Position numbers and translations under genes: made by a program
The notes under the pieces: model-generated
Told to the model about the DNA's origin: nothing
Database searches by the model: none
What the model saw: only the letters and a program-made list of their open reading frames with translations
Shown here: positions 1 through 8,453 of the stretch, one piece after another
Numbering within the stretch: position 1 is the first letter of the stretch
How the letters are laid out: every line of letters begins with the position of its first letter
Assembly (NCBI GenBank): GCA_015200025.1
Contig: CP054186.1
Span: forward strand, 2,616,001 to 2,680,000
Direction: 5' to 3'
DNA: 64,000 nucleotides
Origin: Phycisphaeraceae bacterium
GTDB lineage: Bacteria > Planctomycetota > Phycisphaerae > Phycisphaerales > UBA1924

Positions 1-89
1 CGCCGGGCGGACAACCGCCCTTTCGATACAGCGACCCCTACCGCAGGGTTCTTCGGATTCACACCAAGCACATCGCTACGGAGACGTGA
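1..89 (+). CDS. C-terminal end of an upstream phage gene (partial)
   Basis: Reading from base 3 the frame is open from the left edge and stops with TGA at 87-89, giving a short tail that includes FRYSDPYRRVL. The stop overlaps the ATG of the next gene as TGATG, the usual coupling in this module. The position just before the tail genes suggests a head or head-tail connector protein, but too little is present to name it. Function is inferred from position only. Confidence 0.45.
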   Translation, partial: PGGQPPFRYSDPYRRVLRIHTKHIATET

Positions 90-367
90 TGAGCGACGGG
101 AACGGACAGAACGGGAGCAATGGAACACGGGCCCGGTGGGCTGGTGTGCTCATCACCGTCATCCTCGCCGCCGGCGCGATGACGGTGCAGTGGGGCGTGG
201 TCACCACCAAGCTCCAGCAGGTCGAGAAACGCCTCGATGAGTTCATCGGCGAGGCCCGCTCCATCCGGGCCGACTACCAGGCGATGGAACGCCGCGTGTC
301 TTACCTCGAAGGCAAGGTGGCGGGGCTGAGCGCCGCGGCGGAGGCAGGGAAGGTGGGCCGCCCATGA
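89..367 (+). CDS. Small phage membrane protein with coiled coil
   Basis: A 92-residue protein. After a polar start (MSDGNGQNG) there is one membrane segment at about residues 15-37, then a helical stretch rich in E, R and K that looks like a coiled coil (residues 40-80). ATG at 89 is preferred over GTG at 86 because it overlaps the previous stop as TGATG and leaves better spacing to GGAG. One membrane segment plus a coiled coil fits phage lysis or tail-accessory proteins, but no family is recognised. It overlaps the next start by four bases. Confidence 0.6.
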   Translation: MSDGNGQNGSNGTRARWAGVLITVILAAGAMTVQWGVVTTKLQQVEKRLDEFIGEARSIRADYQAMERRVSYLEGKVAGLSAAAEAGKVGRP

Positions 368-795
368 GCACCATCGCCGCCATCGCCGACGCCGTCGCCA
401 CGCACATCAACGCCGGGACCTTCTCTCAGCCGGTGAGCGCTGAGAGGATGTACCAGCCCGCGTTCACGCTGGAAGACCTGGCCGACCTGCGCGTGTCGGT
501 CGTGCCTCGAACGGTCGGCATCGCGGCCGCCACCCGCGACAGCAGCGTCTTCGAGTGCGTCGTGGATGTGGGTGTCCAGAAGAAGCTCCCGGCAGAAGGG
601 ACCGACGCCGAGATCGATTCCCTGCTCGATCTCGTCGAGGAGATCACCGATCACCTGCGGCTCGGCCGGCTGCCCGATGCGCCGGAGGCGGCGTGGGCCG
701 GAATCGCCCACGAGCCCGTGGTGTCGAGCGAGTCACTGGAGCAGCACCGGGTGTTGACGAGCGTCCTGAGCGTCACGTACCGGGTGCGGAGGTAG
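364..795 (+). CDS. Putative tail completion / minor tail protein
   Basis: A 143-residue protein lying between a small membrane protein and the tail tube region, overlapping the previous stop as ATGA. It has no membrane segment. The layout (an N-terminal helix, a strand-rich centre around residues 40-75, an acidic helix, then a C-terminal strand ending in VTYRVRR) resembles the small head-tail joining or tail terminator proteins of siphophages. Assignment rests on size, order and general character, not on a diagnostic motif. Confidence 0.5.
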   Translation: MSTIAAIADAVATHINAGTFSQPVSAERMYQPAFTLEDLADLRVSVVPRTVGIAAATRDSSVFECVVDVGVQKKLPAEGTDAEIDSLLDLVEEITDHLRLGRLPDAPEAAWAGIAHEPVVSSESLEQHRVLTSVLSVTYRVRR

Positions 796-797
796 CC

Positions 798-1055
798 GTG
801 CGGAACATTGTGTTCATCAAGGTGGATCTTGAGGAAGGCGAGAAGCCGCTCTCAAACTCACGGCTTGTAGCGACGTTCACGCTGATGGCGGCGCACACGA
901 ACACGCAGGCCATGTCGCTCTCTGACGGCAAGGGCGTCGAGATCCCGATTCCCGCGGGTACCCAGCTGCCGTTTGAGCAAGTCAACCTGGCTGACATCTT
1001 CGTGCGGAGCAAGTCGGGTGAAGTGGCGTTTGTGGTTGGCCACACGGCCGGATAG
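798..1055 (+). CDS. Small phage structural protein
   Basis: An 85-residue protein beginning at a GTG with GGAGG six bases upstream (788-792), two bases after the previous stop. It is mostly beta-strand-like with no cysteine pairs or membrane segment. It sits directly before the tail tube gene, so a neck or tail role is likely. No family is recognised. Confidence 0.55.
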   Translation: MRNIVFIKVDLEEGEKPLSNSRLVATFTLMAAHTNTQAMSLSDGKGVEIPIPAGTQLPFEQVNLADIFVRSKSGEVAFVVGHTAG

Positions 1056-1070
1056 AGCAGGAGAACAACG

Positions 1071-1499
1071 ATGGCGATCAAACTCGGCATGGAAGCGAAG
1101 CTGCTCTTCAAGGTCGGCGGGCAGGCCGGCGGCGGAGCGTGGACGGTTCTCGGCAACACGCGCGACGTGACCCTCAGCCTCGAGGCGGGGGAAGCGGACG
1201 TGACCACCCGTGCCAACAGCGGCTGGCGGGCGACGGTCGCCACGCTCAAGGAGGCGAGCGTCGAGTTCGAGATGGTCTGGGACACAGCGGACGCCGGGTT
1301 CACCGCCATCAAGAACGCGTTCTTCGGCAACGACCCCATCGGCTTCCAGATCCTGGATGAGACCAGTGGGCAGGGCCTGCAGGCGGACTTCTCCATCACC
1401 AACTTCTCGCGGAACGAGGCACTGGAGGAGGCGATCACGGTGTCCGTCACGGCGAAGGTGACGTACTCGGCGACGGCGCCTTCATGGATTGGTGGCTGA
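1071..1499 (+). CDS. Phage major tail (tube) protein
   Basis: A 142-residue protein similar in size and character to the TP901-1/lambda-type major tail proteins that polymerise into the tube of long non-contractile tails. Typical traits are the early strand MEAKLLFKVGG, the segment VTLSLEAGEADVTTRANSGW with its turn-rich loop, an aromatic centre (EFEMVWD), and a C-terminal SVTAKVTYS strand. It lies one gene before the tail assembly chaperone, the expected place. Family assignment is from pattern recognition and order. Confidence 0.75.
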   Translation: MAIKLGMEAKLLFKVGGQAGGGAWTVLGNTRDVTLSLEAGEADVTTRANSGWRATVATLKEASVEFEMVWDTADAGFTAIKNAFFGNDPIGFQILDETSGQGLQADFSITNFSRNEALEEAITVSVTAKVTYSATAPSWIGG

Positions 1500-1563
1500 G
1501 CCTGTCGGATCGCTGTCGGATTGGCGTCGGATTCCTGTCGGTTCCTGATTGACGGAGGCACGG

Positions 1564-2058
1564 ATGCGATCGTTCAAGGACAACCAGGGGCGGCAGTGGT
1601 CGGTGGAGGTCAACGTCACCGCCATCAAGCGTGTGCGCGGGCTCACCGGCGAGGACCTCATGCAGGTCATCGAGGGGACGCTGATCGAGAAGCTGATCCG
1701 CGATCCCGTCCTGCTCTGCGACGTGGTCTACGCGATCTGCAAGCCCGAGGCGGACTCACGCAGCGTCTCCGACGAGGAGTTCGGCAAGTCGATGGCGGGC
1801 GACGCGATCGAAGCCGCGACGACGGCGGTGCTGGAGGAGCTCGTGGGTTTCTGCCCGAGCCCGAGGGACCGGGCCAACCTCGGGCGGGTGCTCCAGGCCA
1901 CGCGGAAGGTGATGGACCGGGCGCGGGACCTGGTGGAGAAGAAGCTCGACAGCGGGGAACTGGATCGGCTGGCGGACCGCCTGCTCTCCGGGGAAGCGAC
2001 TGCTGGAAGCTCGTCCATCAGTGCGCCGGAATCCTCGGCACCAACCCCGGCCCCCTGA
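1564..2058 (+). CDS. Tail assembly chaperone, zero-frame product (gpG-like)
   Basis: A 164-residue protein starting at the ATG with GGAGG at 1554-1558. It is largely helical and acidic. It lies between the tube protein and the tape measure, where siphophages encode the chaperone that coats the tape measure during tail assembly. The last 25 or so residues are Ser/Ala/Pro-rich and non-conserved in appearance. A conserved-looking frame continues in the -1 register from the same place, so this looks like the short form of a G/GT pair. Confidence 0.65.
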   Translation: MRSFKDNQGRQWSVEVNVTAIKRVRGLTGEDLMQVIEGTLIEKLIRDPVLLCDVVYAICKPEADSRSVSDEEFGKSMAGDAIEAATTAVLEELVGFCPSPRDRANLGRVLQATRKVMDRARDLVEKKLDSGELDRLADRLLSGEATAGSSSISAPESSAPTPAP

Positions 2059-2300
2059 CTCTCCGCGATCTGGTGGCGATGCTCGACGGCAAGCAGCGCC
2101 ACGACTGGTCGATCGCCTCCGCCGTCATGGCGCTTGTCGCCAACATCCACCGCGACCCCAAGCGATCCCGCCGACTCAACCCCAGCGACTTCGACCCCTT
2201 CGCCAAGCGCCAGCGACCCATCAAGGTCGGCGTGTCGGTCCTCAAGGACGTGTTCATCGACGGCAAGCTCCCCCCCATGCCGCAGGAGGCTCACGGATGA
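1992..2300 (+). CDS. Tail assembly chaperone, -1 frame extension (T-like)
   Basis: About 102 residues read in the -1 register relative to the preceding gene. They contain a Trp-led helix (WKLVHQ), then AGILGTNPGPLTLRDLV, which resembles the xxDPxPxTLRELxxM motif of phage tail chaperones. There is no start codon ahead of the conserved part; the first usable ones are GTG 2073 or ATG 2079, inside the motif. A slip at a C GGG GAA stretch (1989-1995) would join it to the upstream gene. The start given is therefore the presumed fusion point. Its stop overlaps the ATG of the next gene. Confidence 0.55.
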   Translation, partial: GSDCWKLVHQCAGILGTNPGPLTLRDLVAMLDGKQRHDWSIASAVMALVANIHRDPKRSRRLNPSDFDPFAKRQRPIKVGVSVLKDVFIDGKLPPMPQEAHG

Positions 2301-2785
2301 AGTTCCTCAGCTCGCTTTCCACCCGCCATTACGTCTACATCGTCGGCCTGCTGCTCATGGCGCTCGTGCTCACGTCGTGCGCGGGCTTCGACCTGGGCGA
2401 CCTCGTGAAGGTCAAGACGCCCAACACGATCCAGCAGACCACCGGTCTCCCCTCGACGCTCAGCCTGAACGAGGCAGAGGTCGAGTACCAGAACTGGTTC
2501 AACCAGACGCAGACGACCGGCGCGCAGTGGAAGGGCAACATCGAGAAGGCCGGCGAGCTCCGCGGCCTGTTCAGCCAGCTCACGCTGTCCGCCCTCGACA
2601 CCGTCGGGCCGACGGTCGCGGGCTTGCCCGTGCTCGGTCCTGCGCTGCCCGCGCTAACCGGAATCGTCGGCCTGTTCATCGGATCGGGCCGGCTCCGCAA
2701 GGAGAAGGAGGCGTCGTTCAACAAGGGGCTGGAGAAGGGCAGCGGACTCGCTGGCGGCCCCCCCAGCGGCGGGAGCGGCGTGTGA
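2297..2785 (+). CDS. Phage-encoded lipoprotein with C-terminal hydrophobic segment
   Basis: A 162-residue protein with AGGAGG at 2284-2289. The N-terminus is a signal peptide (about residues 12-27) ending in the lipobox LTSC, with Cys28 as the predicted lipid attachment site. A second hydrophobic stretch at about 110-137 is followed by a basic, glycine-rich tail (RLRKEKEASFNKGLEKG). A lipoprotein among tail genes may act in lysis (spanin-like) or superinfection exclusion. No family is recognised. Confidence 0.65.
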   Translation: MKFLSSLSTRHYVYIVGLLLMALVLTSCAGFDLGDLVKVKTPNTIQQTTGLPSTLSLNEAEVEYQNWFNQTQTTGAQWKGNIEKAGELRGLFSQLTLSALDTVGPTVAGLPVLGPALPALTGIVGLFIGSGRLRKEKEASFNKGLEKGSGLAGGPPSGGSGV

Positions 2786-3222
2786 TCACCATGCGGATCA
2801 AGGACATGTTCTTCGACCGCGCGGCGGTGGTCCGCGCGGTCGATGGGGCCAGGCGGAAGGTGCTCAGCAAGGCCGGCGCGTTCATCCGCACGGCGGCCCG
2901 CACGAGCATCCGCAAGCGCAAGGGCTCCGCGCCCGCGGGCAAGGCTCCCCACTCACATGAGGGGAGCTTGCGACGGCTCATCCTGTTCGGGTACGACAAG
3001 GCGGCGGACTCCGTGGTCGTCGGCCCCGTGGGGTTCAAGAAGAGCGTCGCGCCCAACGTGCTGGAGTACGGCGGCGACACGATTGTGCTCCGGCGCAAGG
3101 GTGGAAAACTCACGTCGCAAAGGGTCAAGATCGCCGCGCGGCCGTACATGGCCCCGGCGCTGGAGCAGGAGCGGCCGAAGTTGCCGCTGCTGTGGCGGAA
3201 CTCCATTCGGAAGGGAGCCTGA
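2782..3222 (+). CDS. HK97 gp10-like tail completion protein
   Basis: A 146-residue basic protein. GTG at 2782 overlaps the previous stop (GTGA) with GGAG at a fitting distance; ATG at 2791 is the alternative. The sequence has an N-terminal helix (KVLSKAGAFIRTAARTSI), a G-APHSH turn, a strand pair (SVVVGPVGF, VLEYGGDTIVLRR) and the ending RPYMAPALEQERPKL. These are hallmarks of the HK97 gp10/minor capsid-tail family that closes the head-tail interface. Assignment is by motif resemblance. Confidence 0.75.
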   Translation: MITMRIKDMFFDRAAVVRAVDGARRKVLSKAGAFIRTAARTSIRKRKGSAPAGKAPHSHEGSLRRLILFGYDKAADSVVVGPVGFKKSVAPNVLEYGGDTIVLRRKGGKLTSQRVKIAARPYMAPALEQERPKLPLLWRNSIRKGA

Positions 3223-3225
3223 TCG

Positions 3226-5220
3226 GTGGCCGACACGCGAGGCATCCGGGCTGGACGGGCGTTCGTCGAACTCGGCGTGAGCGACAAGCTCACGGCCGGG
3301 CTTCGCCGCGCCCAGAAGCAGCTCGAAGCCTTCGGCGCTGGCTTGCGCTCGGTCGGCACTCGGCTCGCCGGGATCGGCGCGGCGGCGGTGACGGCCTTGC
3401 TCGCCACGGCGAAGGCGTTCTCCGACACCGGTGACATGCTCGACAAGATGAGCCAGCGAACGGGCGTGAGCGTGGAGGCCCTGTCCGAGTTGGGGTTCGC
3501 GGCCGACCTCTCCGGCACCGACCTGGAGACGCTCGAGTCCGGCCTGCGGAACATGCAGCGAACGCTCGCGGGTGCGGCGCAGGGGTCGGCCTCCGCGGGC
3601 GATGCGCTCGGGCGCCTCGGCCTGAGCGCGGCACAACTGGCAGGCCTCTCCCCGGACGAACAGTTCAAGGTCCTCGCGGATCGCATCTCGCAGGTCCGCG
3701 ACCCGGCCCTTCGCGCCGCGCTGGCGATGGAGCTCTTCGGCAAGTCCGGGACCAAGCTCCTGCCGCTCATGGCCGACGGTGCGGCTGGCATCGAAGCGAT
3801 GCAGGAAGAGGCTCGGCGCCTCGGCCTCACGGTCAGCACCGAGACCGCCCGCGACGCCGCCGCGCTCAACGACGCGCTCGGCACCCTCTGGAAGGTGCTC
3901 AAGCAAGGGGTGTTCACTATCGGCGGCGCGCTCGCACCGACGCTCAAGGACCTCGCGGAGCGGATCACTCGCATCGTCGTGAGCGTTACGACCTGGATCA
4001 AGGCGAACCGGGAGACGGTCGTGTGGGCGCTCAAGATTGCGGCGGCCGTCGCCGTGGCGGGCATCGCCATTGTGGCGCTCGGCTACATCGTCTCGGGCAT
4101 TGGCGCGACGTTCGGCATCGTCGCGGGTGTGGTCGGTGGCATCGGGGCAGCTTTCGGCATGATCGGTGCGGCCATCGCGGCGACCCTGTCGCCCGTCGGG
4201 CTGGCGATCGCCGCGGTCGTGGCGCTCGGCGGCGTTCTCATCGTCACCACCGGAGTCGGCGGCGAGGCCCTCGCCTGGCTCGGCGAGCAGTTCACCCGGC
4301 TGCGTGACTGGGTGACCAAGGTCGTCGGCGGCATCTCCGACGCCCTTGCGGCGGGTGACATCGCACTGGCGGCCGAGATCCTGTGGCTGTCGCTCAAGGT
4401 GGTATGGCAGCAGGGCGTCGCCGCGCTCAACAAGGTTTGGCTGGAGGCCAAGGAGTTCTTCGTCTCCACCGCCTACGGCATGTGGTACGGGGCGCTGGCC
4501 GCCGCGGAGATCGTCTTCCACGCCCTCGAGATCGCGTGGATCGAGACCACGTCGTTCCTATCCAAGACCTGGACCAACTTCACCACCGGCTTCCAACAGG
4601 TCTGGGAGTCGGCATCGTCCTGGGTCGCCAAGCGGATGCTGGAGATCCAGGGGCTGTTCGACTCCGGGCTCGACGTGGACGCCGCGAAGAGGGCCGTCGA
4701 TGATCAACTCGAAACCCGTTTGGCGGAACTGGAGAGCGCGGCCCAGCGGCAGGTGGCCCAGCGCGAGGGACAGCGCGCCGCCGAGCGCGAACAGGCCGCC
4801 GCCCTGCACGAGGCAACGCTCGCCGGGATTGGCCGCGACTTTGAGGAGGCCCAGACCGCGCTCAAGTCGAACACGGAGGCGGGGCTCGCGGAGTCGCAAG
4901 CGGCGCTGGATGCCGCGAAGCAGAAGCTCGCCGATGCCATCGAGCAGGCCCGCCAGAAGCGGGAGGCGGCGGACGCCGAGCGCGGCCCCGGCCGCACGCC
5001 GCGCGACCTGATGGCCGAGTTCGAGGATCGGCTCGCAGGGCTCGGCGAGGTCATCGGCAAGGGGATCAGCGTGCGCGGCACCTTCAACGCCCGCGCCGCG
5101 CAGGGGCTGGAGTCCGACGGCGGGGCCGCCGAGCGCACCGCCCGCGCGACCGAGCAGACCGCCAAGCACACCAAGCGTCTGGCCGACGCCGCGCAGAGCG
5201 GCGGCCTGACCTTCGCGTAA
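3226..5220 (+). CDS. Phage tape measure protein
   Basis: A 664-residue protein that sets tail length and forms the inner tail rod. It shows the family layout: an N-terminal Ala-rich helical region, the early segment SQRTGVSVEALSELGFAADL and the segment LRAALAMELFGKSGTKLLPL typical of tail length tape measure proteins, a long hydrophobic Gly/Ala region with several membrane-like helices (about 265-345), and a C-terminal Ala/Glu/Gln coiled coil (about 480-585). It begins with GTG four bases after the previous gene. At about 0.66 kb of codons it predicts a fairly short tail. Confidence 0.9.
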   Translation: MADTRGIRAGRAFVELGVSDKLTAGLRRAQKQLEAFGAGLRSVGTRLAGIGAAAVTALLATAKAFSDTGDMLDKMSQRTGVSVEALSELGFAADLSGTDLETLESGLRNMQRTLAGAAQGSASAGDALGRLGLSAAQLAGLSPDEQFKVLADRISQVRDPALRAALAMELFGKSGTKLLPLMADGAAGIEAMQEEARRLGLTVSTETARDAAALNDALGTLWKVLKQGVFTIGGALAPTLKDLAERITRIVVSVTTWIKANRETVVWALKIAAAVAVAGIAIVALGYIVSGIGATFGIVAGVVGGIGAAFGMIGAAIAATLSPVGLAIAAVVALGGVLIVTTGVGGEALAWLGEQFTRLRDWVTKVVGGISDALAAGDIALAAEILWLSLKVVWQQGVAALNKVWLEAKEFFVSTAYGMWYGALAAAEIVFHALEIAWIETTSFLSKTWTNFTTGFQQVWESASSWVAKRMLEIQGLFDSGLDVDAAKRAVDDQLETRLAELESAAQRQVAQREGQRAAEREQAAALHEATLAGIGRDFEEAQTALKSNTEAGLAESQAALDAAKQKLADAIEQARQKREAADAERGPGRTPRDLMAEFEDRLAGLGEVIGKGISVRGTFNARAAQGLESDGGAAERTARATEQTAKHTKRLADAAQSGGLTFA

Positions 5221-5232
5221 GGAGACACGTTC

Positions 5233-6042
5233 GTGCCGATCACGGTGACGGAGAAGTTCGAAAGCCGCAAGTCCACCAAGGGCGACAACCCTTCGGCGGA
5301 ACTGGTCTACACCGTGCGCGGGACCAACGACGACCTCGCGGCCCGCAACGCCGCCGAGACCACCAGCCCCGCGACCTATGACGGCCAGCCCCGGCAATCC
5401 ACCTCCGTCGAGCCCGTCGGCGATGAGCTGTGGGAGGCGGTGGTCCGCTACGGGAAAGCCCAGGGCGGCTCGCTCCCCGAGCCCGGCGAGAGCATCTTTT
5501 CCTTCGACACCGGTGGCGGCACGCAGCACATCACCCAGAGCAAGGACACCGTTTCCTCGCACGCGCCCTCGGGTTCCTCCGCCCCGGACTTCGGCGGCGC
5601 GATCGGTGTGACCGCCGACGGCGTCGAGGGTGTGGACATCACCGTCCCGGTTTTCCAGTTCTCCGAGACGCACTACTTCACCAACGACCAGGTGACGCCG
5701 TCGTACAAGGGCACGCTCTTCACGCTCACCGGCAAAGTGAACTCCGGCGCGTTCAAGGGATTTCAGGCGGGCGAGGTCCTGTTCCTGGGCGCATCGGGTG
5801 CGCGGCGCGGCACTGATCCGGACGACGATTGGGAGATCACCTTCCGCTTCGCGGCCAGTCCGAATGCGACCGGCATCTCGGTCGGTGACATCAGCGGCAT
5901 CAGCAAGAAGGGTTGGGAGTACCTGTGGGTGCGGTACGCCGACCAAGAGGACACCGGATCGCACGCGATCGTGAAGCGCCCGGTCGCGGCGTATGTCGAG
6001 CGTGTGTACGACGAGGGCAGCTTCGCCGGATTGGGAATCTAA
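5233..6042 (+). CDS. Phage tail-associated protein of unknown function
   Basis: A 269-residue soluble protein starting at GTG 5233, 12 bases after the tape measure gene. It is rich in short beta strands and ends in a segment with DDDWEITFRF and GWEYLWVRY. Placement directly after the tape measure, where distal tail or baseplate proteins are encoded, suggests a tail-tip component. No diagnostic motif is recognised. Confidence 0.6.
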   Translation: MPITVTEKFESRKSTKGDNPSAELVYTVRGTNDDLAARNAAETTSPATYDGQPRQSTSVEPVGDELWEAVVRYGKAQGGSLPEPGESIFSFDTGGGTQHITQSKDTVSSHAPSGSSAPDFGGAIGVTADGVEGVDITVPVFQFSETHYFTNDQVTPSYKGTLFTLTGKVNSGAFKGFQAGEVLFLGASGARRGTDPDDDWEITFRFAASPNATGISVGDISGISKKGWEYLWVRYADQEDTGSHAIVKRPVAAYVERVYDEGSFAGLGI

Positions 6043-6045
6043 ACG

Positions 6046-7074
6046 ATGGGCGACGTGTTCCGCAAAGTCCGGTCCGGCCAACCGCTCCGCATCCCCGCGG
6101 CGGCGTACAACGCCTTCGTCGATGCGGCGGTCGATCTGCGCCGGCGGGAGCGCAACTCTAACGCCGGATCGGCGCTGGAACCCGCGCAGCGCGGCATCGT
6201 GCTCGTGCGCAACGACTCCGACGACGACATCGAGCCGTACAACGCACTGGCCATCACCGGCGTTCTGGTCCAGCCCGACAGCGAGGACCAGGAGCGGACG
6301 TTTCATAGTCGGACACCGCTGACGGGCGAGATCGCCACGGAGGAATCGCCGCCGCTTTCGTTCGTGCTGGCCCTCCAGCCGATCAAGCCCGGCGACCTCG
6401 GGCGCTGCGTGCTCACGGGCGTCACGCCCGCGCGAGTGTTCATCACCAACGAGACGGACACGACCTGCGAGCTGGCTCCCGAGGAGACCGTGCTGGCCAG
6501 CACGCCCATGGGGGGCATCCCGATCCTGTGGAAGGAGGAGGGCACCGGCGAGAAGTGGGCCGTCATCGAGATGGGCCAACCCTCGCCCGGCCGCGTCACG
6601 GCGATCCTCGGGGCAGCGCAGCCCATCCCCACCGAGAACAACCGCTGGCGCTACCCGTGGGTAGAAGCCAGGATTGACGGGGACCCCGGCAGCGACACCT
6701 ACCTGCGGTACGTGCCCGTGCCGGAGGGGTTGTCATCCCAGCTCCCGGGCGGTGGCGAAGACCCGACGCGGCTGGCGATCAACCGCTTCGAGGCCCACCA
6801 CATGAACGACTTCGACCCGGGCTCCGGCTTTGGAGGGCTGCTCGGCCTGGGGCCGGTGTGCGAGTTGCCCGGCGTGCTTCCGAAGTGCCCGCCAGCGCGG
6901 TCGCTCAAGCCCAGGCTCGTTCCCATCCCCGAAGGGGTTTGCGTGCAGCTCACCTGCGAGCGCAACAGCAAGGGCAGGCCGGTGTGGGTGTTCGAGGCGA
7001 TGAGCCTGATCGAGATCGCCGACTCGGCCGACGAGAACCGCAAGTTCAACATCTACATCGAGGGAGGCGCATGA
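6046..7074 (+). CDS. Phage structural protein of unknown function
   Basis: A 342-residue protein, three bases after the previous stop. The N-terminus (MGDVFRKVRSGQPL) and the run of short beta strands with many Pro and Gly residues suggest a tail-tip or baseplate structural protein. No membrane segment or enzymatic motif is seen. Its stop overlaps the start of the methyltransferase gene as ATGA, so the two are translationally coupled. Confidence 0.6.
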   Translation: MGDVFRKVRSGQPLRIPAAAYNAFVDAAVDLRRRERNSNAGSALEPAQRGIVLVRNDSDDDIEPYNALAITGVLVQPDSEDQERTFHSRTPLTGEIATEESPPLSFVLALQPIKPGDLGRCVLTGVTPARVFITNETDTTCELAPEETVLASTPMGGIPILWKEEGTGEKWAVIEMGQPSPGRVTAILGAAQPIPTENNRWRYPWVEARIDGDPGSDTYLRYVPVPEGLSSQLPGGGEDPTRLAINRFEAHHMNDFDPGSGFGGLLGLGPVCELPGVLPKCPPARSLKPRLVPIPEGVCVQLTCERNSKGRPVWVFEAMSLIEIADSADENRKFNIYIEGGA

Positions 7075-7655
7075 CCACGACCTCCCCGACCAAGCCCGCA
7101 CTCGACGCCCGCCGCGAGCACGAGCGGAAGAAGTACGTCGCGCTGGCGTCCCGTCCTGCCGCTCCGGGGGCCGGGTACGGCTCCACCAACCACGGGGCGG
7201 CCGCGATCCCGCTCGTGCAGCGCCTCAAGCCCCGGTTGGTGGTGGACTTCGGGTGCGGTCGGAACGACTTCATCGGTGCCCTGCGCCGGCTCGGCATGGA
7301 TGGGCTTGGCGTCGACTTCGCTTTCCCCGAGGCGGACATCCTGCGGGCGATGCACAAGACCGGGCTGCTTGACGGCGTTGCCGATGTCGTGACGAGCTTT
7401 GATGCCCTAGAGCACCTGCTTCCCGAGGACGTGGACGCGGTGCTCGAGGAGATGCGGCGGGTCGGTCGTCCGCGGGCGCACTTTGTGTTCTCGATCTGCA
7501 CGCGGCCGAGCCGGACGACGGTCGCCGGCGAAGGGCTGCATCCCACGGTGCGACCGCTGGCGTGGTGGCTGGATCGGATCAGCCGCGTCGGAACGGTGAT
7601 GGCACCAATAGCGGACAGCCGGTACATCGCGGGGCGCTTCCGGAGATGCCCATGA
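7071..7655 (+). CDS. Class I SAM-dependent methyltransferase
   Basis: A 194-residue protein with the Rossmann methyltransferase fold. Motif I reads LVVDFGCGRNDFIGAL (about residues 57-72), an acidic residue ends the next strand (GLGVDFAF), and VTSFDALEHLLPED is the usual post-motif II/III stretch. RBS GGGAGG lies at 7062-7067. The substrate cannot be told from sequence. Lodged among tail-tip genes, it may modify a tail protein, a surface glycan or DNA. Proteins of this type often occur with sugar-modifying genes, which fits the Rossmann protein two genes downstream. Confidence 0.75.
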   Translation: MTTTSPTKPALDARREHERKKYVALASRPAAPGAGYGSTNHGAAAIPLVQRLKPRLVVDFGCGRNDFIGALRRLGMDGLGVDFAFPEADILRAMHKTGLLDGVADVVTSFDALEHLLPEDVDAVLEEMRRVGRPRAHFVFSICTRPSRTTVAGEGLHPTVRPLAWWLDRISRVGTVMAPIADSRYIAGRFRRCP

Positions 7656-7660
7656 ACGAA

Positions 7661-8392
7661 CTACACCGAGCGAAGATCCTCGGCGGCGAAGCCTGCGAAC
7701 TCCCCGATGATCCGGTCCAATGGCCACATGGGGTCTACGAATCGGCACGCTACACCGCCGTGCGTGACGGCGAGTGCTTGGAACTCCGCAATCTCGCTCT
7801 CGGGGCAAAGTCCGATGTATCGCAGTGGCAGAGAGAAGTCGCCGCGATGCCTCCACTCCCGTTCCCACCAGAACTCCTTGCGACCCCACTGGTTGATACC
7901 CATCGTTTCGAAGTACGGCGCGAGGTGTGCAATCGCACAATCCTGAAACGGCTTGCCAGAGTTCATCGCTTCCGCTACCAACGCCGAAACATGCGGCGAC
8001 AAATAGTCGCGGAACGTCCCTCCGGGACTGGTTGTGTCGATGTACCACACTGGGTTCACGTTCCGCTGGCGTGCAACTGTGCGTGGTACGGCGATCCCAT
8101 AGGCCTTGAACTGCCGCTGCCGTCCTTCCACTTCCACGGCCAGGTGCTTGATCATGTCGAGAGGCGTTTCGGTAAAGCAAACGACTTTCTGGGAATCCAG
8201 GCCCGGTCCGGCCTTCAACTTCGACGCAGCAAAGCCCATTGGTGTCCTCGCCGCAATCTCCCGACCCGACACGATGCTTTTGAGGTTATCCGAGGCCGAA
8301 GCCTTGGGGTTCTCCGTGTCGCGAGTCAAATGAACGATGAAGCCGGCGAGGTCGCCACGCCGAGCCAGCACAGTTGCGATGTCATCCGCCAC
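7661..8392 (-). CDS. AbiGi-like abortive infection protein
   Basis: A 243-residue protein on the minus strand, opposite to every other gene of the phage module and visibly more A/T-rich. The segments NLKSIVSGREIAARTPMG, KVVCFTETPLDMIKHL, FKAYGIAVPRTVAR and NPVWYID match the layout I know for the AbiGi family (the putative antitoxin half of the lactococcal AbiG phage-resistance system). GTG at 8392 has AAGGAG six bases upstream. No AbiGii partner is adjacent. Its orientation, composition and own promoter mark it as a cargo (moron) gene, perhaps excluding other phages. Family call is fairly firm; role is inferred. Confidence 0.75.
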   Translation of the reverse strand: MADDIATVLARRGDLAGFIVHLTRDTENPKASASDNLKSIVSGREIAARTPMGFAASKLKAGPGLDSQKVVCFTETPLDMIKHLAVEVEGRQRQFKAYGIAVPRTVARQRNVNPVWYIDTTSPGGTFRDYLSPHVSALVAEAMNSGKPFQDCAIAHLAPYFETMGINQWGRKEFWWEREWRHRGDFSLPLRYIGLCPESEIAEFQALAVTHGGVACRFVDPMWPLDRIIGEFAGFAAEDLRSV

Positions 8393-8412
8393 CGTTATCT
8401 CCTTGCCGTAAC

Positions 8413-8441
8413 CGTTGATGGCACTACACGCGCGCTGTCAA
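8413..8441 (-). promoter_or_regulatory. Candidate promoter of the AbiGi-like gene
   Basis: Reading the minus strand, a consensus -35 box TTGACA (8441-8436) is followed after 17 bases by a weak -10 (TCAACG, 8418-8413). The GTG start lies about 20 bases downstream behind AAGGAG. The -10 match is poor, so confidence is moderate. Confidence 0.4.
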
Positions 8442-8453
8442 GAGAGCGAGTTT

